Part shown: positions 1-5,390 of the stretch, piece after piece
How positions within the stretch are numbered: position 1 is the first letter of the stretch
How the letters are laid out: every line of letters begins with the position of its first letter
From: Opitutales bacterium
Lineage (GTDB): Bacteria; Verrucomicrobiota; Verrucomicrobiia; Opitutales; Intestinicryptomonadaceae
NCBI GenBank assembly: GCA_017526045.1
Contig: JAFXRX010000199.1
Location: 1-7,296, forward strand
Direction of reading: 5' to 3'
Length of the DNA: 7,296 nucleotides
The notes under the pieces: model-generated
Database searches by the model: none
What the model saw: the letters and a program-made list of their open reading frames with translations, nothing else
Told to the model about the DNA's origin: nothing
Made by a program: the position numbers and the translations under genes

Positions 1-657
1 GAATACGTCGATGCCCTCGCGCGCCAAATCCGCAAAATTTTCCTTCGCCCATTTGTTGAGAGACGCCGCCCCCTGCGAGCCCCCGCAGACGAGCAGCACG
101 TTTGCGTCCTTGCCAAAGCCAAACGACATCTTCGACTGGGTTTCGTCCTTTTTGAAAATTTCCGAGCGTATGGGGTAGCCTGCCTGGCGGACAATCCCCG
201 CCTTGTTTTGCTCTATGCGCACGCCGTGCGGCAGGTATACGCGCGTTGCGATGAAGCCGAAGAGCCTTACCGCCTTGCCGGGCTTGCGGTTTGCCTCGTG
301 CAGCACGAGGGGCTTTTTTGCAAGCCACGCCGCGAGCGCAAGCCCCATCGAATTAAAGCCGCCGAAGGCGATTGCAACATCGGCGTTGTTCTGCGCGAAA
401 AGCTTTTTGCAGTGCCTTACCGCGCGTATTTGCGAGGCCAAAAATTTTGCGAATTTTATCGGGTTTGCCGAAAACGGCTTGCCCGGGGTTTTCACAAAAT
501 TGAACTGCGTGTATTTTTGGCAGAGGCGCGTGTCTATGGCCTTTTCGCTTATGATGAAAGAAACTTCGTGCCCCCTTTTTGCGAGAGCCTCGCCGACTGC
601 GATGCCCGGGGCGAGATGCCCGCCCGTGCCTCCGCATGAAATCAAATATTTACTCAT
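1..657 (-). CDS. murG: MurG, lipid II-forming GlcNAc transferase (N-terminal part)
   Basis: MurG is a membrane-associated glycosyltransferase that adds GlcNAc from UDP-GlcNAc to lipid I on the cytoplasmic face. Exactly 219 codons are present before the frame runs off the left edge, against about 360 in the full family. Residues 9-14 are the glycine-rich GGTGGH with His14, and residues 192-197 are GGSQGA opening the UDP-GlcNAc-binding domain. Two usual signatures are altered: HEAN at 120-123 where HEQN is common, and GYPIR at 160-164 where GNPVR is common. The GGYxSGPGG loop appears as AFGGFNSMGLA (97-107). These match opitutal MurG proteins as I recall them, so they are probably lineage traits, not damage. 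The ATG at 655-657 lies inside the end of ftsW, an 8-nt overlap in another frame. AAAGG about 9 nt upstream is a weak ribosome binding site. An ATG start giving MSKYLISCGG places GGTGGH correctly. Confidence 0.96.
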   Translation of the reverse strand, partial: MSKYLISCGGTGGHLAPGIAVGEALAKRGHEVSFIISEKAIDTRLCQKYTQFNFVKTPGKPFSANPIKFAKFLASQIRAVRHCKKLFAQNNADVAIAFGGFNSMGLALAAWLAKKPLVLHEANRKPGKAVRLFGFIATRVYLPHGVRIEQNKAGIVRQAGYPIRSEIFKKDETQSKMSFGFGKDANVLLVCGGSQGAASLNKWAKENFADLAREGIDVF

Positions 658-1789
658 AGTCTGTTGCCTTTATTTGTTTTGGAGCGTTCCACGACCTGAT
701 GCAGTTCACCAAAATGCCGCTGAAAAAGAACATCACAACGAGGTTTGAGCCGCCGTAGCTCAAAAAGGGCAGGGATATGCCCTTGGTCGGCAATAGCCCC
801 GTAACGACGCCCATGTTGAAAAGAGCCTGGATTGTTATCATCAATGCCGCGCCGAGAGCCATGCAATATTCAAACACGTTCGGGGCTTTTTTTAGCGCGC
901 TTGCCGCCGTCAAAAATATTATGAAAAATAAAACGAGTACCGATATTGTCCCGACAAGCCCCCATTCCTCGGCGATGTTTGCGAAAATGAAGTCGGTGTG
1001 CGCCTCGGGCAGGAAAGAGTACTGCTGTCTGCCTTCGCCAAGCCCCACGCCGAACACGCCGCCGGAGCCGAATGCGTATATGGCCTGTGTCAGCTGGTAT
1101 CCGCCGCCCAGAGCCTCCTCTTCGCGGTGCAGAAAGCTGAAAAGGCGCGCCATTCTGTTGGGGTTTAGCGCGACCAGTGTCGCGACCGCCGCAGCCCCCG
1201 CGACGACAAACGGGGCGACGTGCTTTATCTTTACCCCGACCATGAAAAGCATTGCAAACGCCACGGCGCCGCAGAGGGCGGTCGTGCCGAAGTCAGGCTC
1301 TTTGACGATTGGCGCAAGAAAAAGCCCAATCAAAATCGAGGGCGCGACCACGCCTTTTAAAAACGTTTTTATGCTGCGCTGGAAATGCTGCAAATACGCG
1401 CTAAGCCAAATGACAATCGCCGCCTTTGCCATGTCGCTTGGCTGGATTACAGAACCGCCGAGCTGCAGCCACCTGCGCGAGCCCTTAACTTCTTTGCCTA
1501 TCCCCGGAATGAGAACGAGCACAAGAAGTATGAATACCGCGGCAGCTATAAACGGCGCCGCCTTCCTCCAAAAATTAAGCGGCACAAGGCTTGTGAAAAC
1601 GCCGACTGCGACGGCGACGCCCAGCCATATTGCCTGTTTTTGCACAAGAGAGTAGGCGTTCCCGCGGATTTCGCCCGCGCTGAGCAGCGAAATAACGCCG
1701 AAAACCGACAGTATTGCCACCGGAATTACAATGCCCAGCCAAGCGTTTGTTTTAGACGGTTTTTCCGATTTTAGTTCCGATTCCGGCAT
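650..1789 (-). CDS. ftsW: FtsW, septal SEDS peptidoglycan glycosyltransferase
   Basis: FtsW is a multi-pass inner-membrane SEDS protein that polymerises lipid II at the division septum together with a class B penicillin-binding protein (FtsI). The 379-residue product has about ten hydrophobic segments after a short polar N-terminus (residues 1-16). Family motifs are GSRRWLQLGG at 103-112, QPSDMAK at 116-122, KEPDFGTT at 163-170, the large-loop segment YSFLPEAHTDFIFANIAEEWG around 257-277, and PTKGISLPFLSYGGS at 334-347. D266 in AHTDFIF is at the position of the Asp needed for polymerisation in RodA and FtsW. Neighbouring murD and murG favour FtsW over the elongation paralogue RodA. The ATG at 1789 lies 17 nt after the LysM gene stop, with only a weak GAAAG as possible ribosome binding site. 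The stop overlaps the murG start by 8 nt. Confidence 0.95.
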   Translation of the reverse strand: MPESELKSEKPSKTNAWLGIVIPVAILSVFGVISLLSAGEIRGNAYSLVQKQAIWLGVAVAVGVFTSLVPLNFWRKAAPFIAAAVFILLVLVLIPGIGKEVKGSRRWLQLGGSVIQPSDMAKAAIVIWLSAYLQHFQRSIKTFLKGVVAPSILIGLFLAPIVKEPDFGTTALCGAVAFAMLFMVGVKIKHVAPFVVAGAAAVATLVALNPNRMARLFSFLHREEEALGGGYQLTQAIYAFGSGGVFGVGLGEGRQQYSFLPEAHTDFIFANIAEEWGLVGTISVLVLFFIIFLTAASALKKAPNVFEYCMALGAALMITIQALFNMGVVTGLLPTKGISLPFLSYGGSNLVVMFFFSGILVNCIRSWNAPKQIKATDYE

Positions 1790-1806
1790 CTACAATCGGC
1801 TTTCAA

Positions 1807-2946
1807 TTACAAAGACGGAATGTCTTGTTGCGGTTGTGCGGTTGTCTGGTTTACTGCCTCGGAGGGAATGTTGGACGGAGCTTGCGGCTGGGGCGCGGCT
1901 TCGGGTTCAGCTTTGGCTTCAGGAGCTGCTTCAGGCTTATTGTCCTCAAATGCCGCTTCGGCGTTTGCGGGCTTATCTTTGATTACGAGGATTTGCCCGA
2001 CGCGGATTTTGCGCGCGTCCTTGATGTTGTTTTGCTCCATCAAAGTTTTCATGGCGACGCCGTATTTGATTGAAATCCCGCCGAGAGTGTCGCCGGCTTT
2101 AACGGTGTGGATGAGCTTGCCTTCGTATTTCTTGGCGTTGTCCTTTTCCTTTGCCGCGGCTATCTTCTTTTCGGCGGCGGCAGCCTTCGAGCCTGTGGGG
2201 ATTTTCAGTTTTTTGCCGGCGTTAATCGAGGATTTCGTCATGCCGTTTGCGTCCATTATCGCCGCGACGGACGTGTTGTATTTGGACGCAATCTTTGAAA
2301 GGTTGTCGCCCTTCTGGACTACGTAGGTTACGATTTCCGAATTTTGCTCGGGCTGCGCCGCCTGCTGCTGCTTGGGTTGCGCCGCCGCCGCGGGGATTGT
2401 CAGCTTTTGCCCGACCTTTATTACCGACTTGCGGTTGAGCCCGTTTGCCTCCATCAAAACCGAGAGGTTTACGCCGTGATTTGAGGCGATTTTGCTCAGA
2501 GAGTCGCCCTTCTGGACGATGTAGGTTTTTTCCTCCGCGCCTTCCTGTTCGGCTGCCTTTGCGGACTGCTTGGGCGCGAGCTTTTCAGAGTCTTTTTTAG
2601 CCGCGAAAGTTTCGTCGGAGGCGAACATTTCGTCTTCGAGAGTCGCAATCGGGCGCATCGGGGCGGCGCGGAATTCTTCGCTGCCTTCCTGCGGCTGGGA
2701 GTCGAGAATTGCGACGGAGTCGTCCTCCTTCACAGTTTGGACTGAAATTTCTTCGGATGTCTTGGCCTTTGCCGCGCGGGTTCTGGAGAGCTCGCTTGCC
2801 TTGTGGTGGGAAGTTGTTTTGGCTTGCGACCTCGTGACTTCCGGGTTGAGTTCGGTATCGCCCGAGGACTTGCAGCCCGGGACGAGTATTGTGGCGACGA
2901 TTGCCAAGTGGAGAGCTATTACGGCGATTGTTATTGGAGCTTTCAT
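1807..2946 (-). CDS. Predicted lipoprotein with three LysM peptidoglycan-binding domains
   Basis: The 379-residue product begins with a short positive-hydrophobic signal (MKAPITIAVIALHLAIVATI) ending in V-P-G-C, with Cys25 as the likely lipidated residue. This would place it on the outside of the inner membrane or on the outer membrane. Residues about 26-140 are polar and probably disordered. Three LysM domains follow: about 141-185 (YIVQKGDSLSKIAS to VGQKLTIP), 207-250 (YVVQKGDNLSKIAS to AGKKLKIP) and 279-322 (HTVKAGDTLGGIS to VGQILVI), joined by Ala/Lys/Gln-rich linkers. LysM domains bind GlcNAc-containing glycans such as peptidoglycan. The last 57 residues are rich in Pro, Ala, Glu and Gln. 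No peptidase, amidase or glycosidase domain is visible, so a structural, anchoring or hydrolase-activating role is inferred. Its place between murD and ftsW is where Chlamydia carries nlpD, from memory. Orthology to NlpD is not shown, so no symbol is given. Confidence 0.9.
   Translation of the reverse strand: MKAPITIAVIALHLAIVATILVPGCKSSGDTELNPEVTRSQAKTTSHHKASELSRTRAAKAKTSEEISVQTVKEDDSVAILDSQPQEGSEEFRAAPMRPIATLEDEMFASDETFAAKKDSEKLAPKQSAKAAEQEGAEEKTYIVQKGDSLSKIASNHGVNLSVLMEANGLNRKSVIKVGQKLTIPAAAAQPKQQQAAQPEQNSEIVTYVVQKGDNLSKIASKYNTSVAAIMDANGMTKSSINAGKKLKIPTGSKAAAAEKKIAAAKEKDNAKKYEGKLIHTVKAGDTLGGISIKYGVAMKTLMEQNNIKDARKIRVGQILVIKDKPANAEAAFEDNKPEAAPEAKAEPEAAPQPQAPSNIPSEAVNQTTAQPQQDIPSL
1981..2526 (-). 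repeat. Three tandem LysM-coding repeats
   Basis: The three LysM units lie at about 2392-2526, 2197-2328 and 1981-2112. The first two are the closest pair: QKGDSLSKIAS against QKGDNLSKIAS in the protein, and an identical 15-bp stretch, gtcgcccttctggac, at 2305-2319 and 2503-2517, exactly 198 bp (66 codons) apart. The third, with VKAGDTLGGIS, is more diverged. This suggests units 1 and 2 come from a more recent internal duplication or are kept alike by gene conversion. Confidence 0.75.
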
Positions 2947-2993
2947 TTTTTTGATTTTTTTAAATATTTGGTTGTTTTTAAATTGGTTGGTTT
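2947..2993 (-). promoter_or_regulatory. A-rich 47-nt leader before the LysM lipoprotein gene
   Basis: This is the longest intergenic gap in the window. Read on the minus strand it is dominated by A, includes CCAACCAATTTAAAAACAAC, and ends in AAAAAAATCAAAAA directly before the ATG. There is no G-rich Shine-Dalgarno match at all, and no hairpin-plus-T terminator for murD. It looks like an unstructured leader suited to initiation without anti-Shine-Dalgarno pairing. A promoter cannot be excluded, since AAATATTTA-like stretches are present, but no convincing -35/-10 pair was found. Confidence 0.4.
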
Positions 2994-4253
2994 TTATTGA
3001 AAATTCGCTATGTTTGCGACCGCGTCGTCAAAGGCTTTTCCTCTTTCGGCGTAGTTTTTGAACATGCCGAAGCTTGAAAACGCGGGGCTGAAAAGAACAT
3101 TTCCTCCATTTTTTGAATTTTCAAATGCAATTTCTACGGCTTCGCGCAAAGTTTTGCAAGTGAAAACGCCTTTGGGAAGCGACTTTATTTCATTTTTTAG
3201 GATTTCGGCGGTCTGGCCTATGAGGCACGCGCCCTCGGCGCATTCGCGCACGCATTTTGCAAGCTCGGAATTTTCGCAGTTTTTGTTCTTGCCGCCGCCT
3301 ATCCAGAAAACGCGTTTGCCCTTGAGCTCGCGCAGGGCGGCGATTGCGGCGTGGGCGTTTGTCGCCTTTGAGTCGTTGTAGAATGCCGCCCCGCAGATTT
3401 CCGCCGTTTTTGCGAACCTGAATTTTGCAAGCGAAAATTCCTTTGCCGCGCAGTATAGCGCGCTTTCGGGAAGAGCCCATTTTTTCCAGAACGCCAGAGC
3501 CAGAGAAAAATTTTCAGCCTGGATTGAATTGTCAAACGGCGCGGGCGGATTTTTGGCGGATTCTTTTTCCGCCACAGAAGCAAAGCGGGGCAGGGGGATA
3601 TTTTCCGCCTGCGCGAAATCCGCGACGGATTTGCCCATGATGAAAATTTCCTTGTTGAGAAGGCTTGCAAGATTGAGCTTCGCCAAAAAATATTCGCGCA
3701 TGTCTTTGTGCCAGTCGAGGTGGTCGGGCGCGAAGTTCGTCCAGATTGCAGCGTCGGGTTTTAGGCATTTGAGGCGCATTGCCTGGAAGGAGCTAAGCTC
3801 GCAGACAGCTATGCGGCTTTCGATGCCGCTTTCGACAAACTCGCACAGGGGGGTGCCGATGTTGCCCGCGCTTACAGCGTCAAAGCCCGCCTTGTTGAGA
3901 GCAAGCGTCAAAAAAGACGTCAACGTCGTCTTGCCGTTTGTGCCGGTTATTGCAATCACTTTGCCCTTCCAGCATTTGCCGGCTATGTCGGGCTCGCCGA
4001 GGGCAAGGACGTTCGCCTCTTGCGCCGCCTTGAAAAATCTGTGCGAACTTTGAAAGGCGGGAGAATAGACTGCGAGGCGGTGGTTTTGCGCGGCGCCGAG
4101 GTCGAAGTCTTTCGCGCCGTCGCCGTAATATTCGCAGGGAATGCCGGCTTTTGCGAAGAGCTTTTCGACCGACTTCGCGCTCGCGCCTTCCCCCCAGAGG
4201 GCGACTTTTTTCCCTCCGCTTAGGCGTTCGAGCGTTTTTTTGATTTCCCGCAT
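2994..4253 (-). CDS. murD: MurD, UDP-MurNAc-L-alanine:D-glutamate ligase
   Basis: MurD adds D-glutamate to UDP-MurNAc-L-Ala using ATP, in the cytoplasm. The 419-residue product is slightly shorter than the E. coli enzyme (438). Domain 1 opens with a Rossmann-like VALWGEGASAKS (17-28). The central domain carries the P-loop GTNGKTT at 104-110, GNIGTPL at 130-136, ELSSFQ at 152-157 and NFAPDHLDWH at 173-182. K192 in YFLAKLNL occupies the place of the carbamylated lysine. Domain 3 has NDSKATN at 293-299, WIGGGKNK at 317-324 and SPAFSSFGMFKNYAERGKAF near residues 389-408. The ELSSFQ and NDSKATN motifs separate MurD from MurC, MurE and MurF. The HNxxN segment of typical MurD proteins is replaced by QAENFSLALAF. 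The ATG at 4253 follows the mraY stop by 10 nt, with AAAAGAGA directly ahead, a poor ribosome binding site. Confidence 0.96.
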   Translation of the reverse strand: MREIKKTLERLSGGKKVALWGEGASAKSVEKLFAKAGIPCEYYGDGAKDFDLGAAQNHRLAVYSPAFQSSHRFFKAAQEANVLALGEPDIAGKCWKGKVIAITGTNGKTTLTSFLTLALNKAGFDAVSAGNIGTPLCEFVESGIESRIAVCELSSFQAMRLKCLKPDAAIWTNFAPDHLDWHKDMREYFLAKLNLASLLNKEIFIMGKSVADFAQAENIPLPRFASVAEKESAKNPPAPFDNSIQAENFSLALAFWKKWALPESALYCAAKEFSLAKFRFAKTAEICGAAFYNDSKATNAHAAIAALRELKGKRVFWIGGGKNKNCENSELAKCVRECAEGACLIGQTAEILKNEIKSLPKGVFTCKTLREAVEIAFENSKNGGNVLFSPAFSSFGMFKNYAERGKAFDDAVANIANFQ

Positions 4254-4263
4254 TCTCTTTTGA

Positions 4264-5364
4264 TTAGCGCAATTTGAGCGTCGCCAAGCCCGCGAGGGCG
4301 AATATTAGCGACAATATCCAAAATCTGATGACAATCTGGGTTTCCTTCCAGCCGCCCTCTTCGAAGTGGTGGTGTATCGGGGCTTTCCTGAAAACCCTCT
4401 TGCCCTTTGTAAATTTATAGTAGCGCGTCTGGATTATTACAGACATAGCCTCCATCACGAATACGCCGCCGACAATTATGAGCGTTATCGGCTGGTGCAC
4501 CATAAACGCGATTACGCCGATTATGCCGCCCAAGCCCAGCGAGCCTGTGTCGCCCATCCAGATGTATGCGGGGTAGCAGTTGTACCACAAAAACGCCATC
4601 GCAGAGCCTAAAATAGCGCAGCAGAGCACCGCCAGCTCGCCGCAAGCGGGGATGTAGCCGAGTGAAAGGTAATTCGAGGCAATCTGGTTGCCCGTTACGT
4701 ATGCGAAAATTCCGTATGCAAGCACGACCGAAACCGTGCAGCCGGTCGCGAGCCCGTCGAGCCCGTCTGTAAGGTTTAGCGCGTTGCTCGAAGAGGTTAT
4801 GACAAGCACAAGCAGCGCGACCGCAACCAACATGGGCATAACCCACACGCACGTTTTTACGAAGGGCACCCAAAGCTCCTGCATCGAGTGCGCGTATGCG
4901 GGGTTTGTGAAAAGTATCGCGCCGGCGGCGGAGGCTGCGACAATCTGCCATAAGATTTTTGTCCTGCCTTTTATGCCGTTTGAGTTGCCCTTCAAAAGCT
5001 TCAAATAGTCGTCGGCAAAGCCCGTAATTGTAAGAATTGCATAGACCGCCAGAGCCGCCAGAACCATCGCGTTTATCTTGCACCACAAAATCGAGGAAAT
5101 CATAACCCCCGCGAAAATTATGACGCCGCCCATGCACGGCGTGCCTTCCTTCCACGAGTGAAGCTGCGCGGTTTTGCCCATGATTTCCGCCGTGCGCTGG
5201 ATTTGGAAAGCCTTTTTTGCCCTGAAAAACCTTATCGCGTAGGGGGCGGCGATAAACGCGACAATAAACGCCGTCGCCGCAGCCAAAACGCAGCGGAACG
5301 ACAGGTAGTTGAAAAGCCTCAAAGGCCCCCAAACGCTTTCGAGCTTGGAAATATAGTATAGCAT
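4264..5364 (-). CDS. mraY: MraY, phospho-MurNAc-pentapeptide transferase
   Basis: MraY is the integral inner-membrane enzyme that transfers phospho-MurNAc-pentapeptide from UDP to undecaprenyl phosphate, making lipid I. The 366-residue product is the usual family length and has about ten hydrophobic segments. Family motifs are intact: TPCMGG at 75-80, GFADDYLK at 115-122 with the Asp pair D118/D119, NALNLTDGLDGLA at 194-206, WMGDTGSLGLGG at 269-280 with the catalytic-site Asp D272, and the PIHHHFE triple-His motif with H331-H333. The N-terminus MLYYISKLES resembles other MraY proteins, which supports the ATG at 5364. The gene lies between murF and murD, the standard dcw order, and ends 10 nt before murD. 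Nothing in it looks unusual. Confidence 0.98.
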   Translation of the reverse strand: MLYYISKLESVWGPLRLFNYLSFRCVLAAATAFIVAFIAAPYAIRFFRAKKAFQIQRTAEIMGKTAQLHSWKEGTPCMGGVIIFAGVMISSILWCKINAMVLAALAVYAILTITGFADDYLKLLKGNSNGIKGRTKILWQIVAASAAGAILFTNPAYAHSMQELWVPFVKTCVWVMPMLVAVALLVLVITSSSNALNLTDGLDGLATGCTVSVVLAYGIFAYVTGNQIASNYLSLGYIPACGELAVLCCAILGSAMAFLWYNCYPAYIWMGDTGSLGLGGIIGVIAFMVHQPITLIIVGGVFVMEAMSVIIQTRYYKFTKGKRVFRKAPIHHHFEEGGWKETQIVIRFWILSLIFALAGLATLKLR

Positions 5365-5390
5365 TTTATGTTAAATTTTTTTAAATTTTG
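5365..5390 (-). repeat. AT-only tandem repeat and leader between murF and mraY
   Basis: The 26-nt gap before mraY is almost purely A and T. On the plus strand two 10-bp units, TTAAATTTTT and TTAAATTTTG (5371-5390), stand in tandem, and a third partial copy TTAAAA overlaps the murF stop codon. In the transcript this gives an A/U-rich, probably unstructured leader with no Shine-Dalgarno sequence ahead of the mraY ATG. It may help translation start without anti-Shine-Dalgarno pairing, or it may be simple-sequence slippage. Confidence 0.5.

Noticed and set aside
208..748. Two overlapping plus-strand frames opposite murG and the end of ftsW
   Set aside because: Both are antisense to murG, whose GGTGGH and GGSQGA motifs are clear; the translations show no family features.
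777..1655. A 292-codon open frame on the plus strand opposite ftsW
   Set aside because: It is fully antisense to ftsW, whose SEDS motifs are intact. The translation has no recognisable domain and is rich in Pro, Thr and Ala, as expected from the reverse complement of a gene with strong third-base bias.
2941..2993. Possible terminator or promoter in the T-rich (plus strand) stretch between murD and the LysM gene
   Set aside because: For minus-strand transcription the run is A-rich, not T-rich, and no stable GC stem precedes it, so it is not a terminator. No well-spaced -35/-10 pair could be identified.
4415..5332. A 305-codon minus-strand frame overlapping mraY
   Set aside because: It is a shifted-frame shadow of mraY, rich in Arg and His, with no domain; mraY itself is complete with all its motifs.
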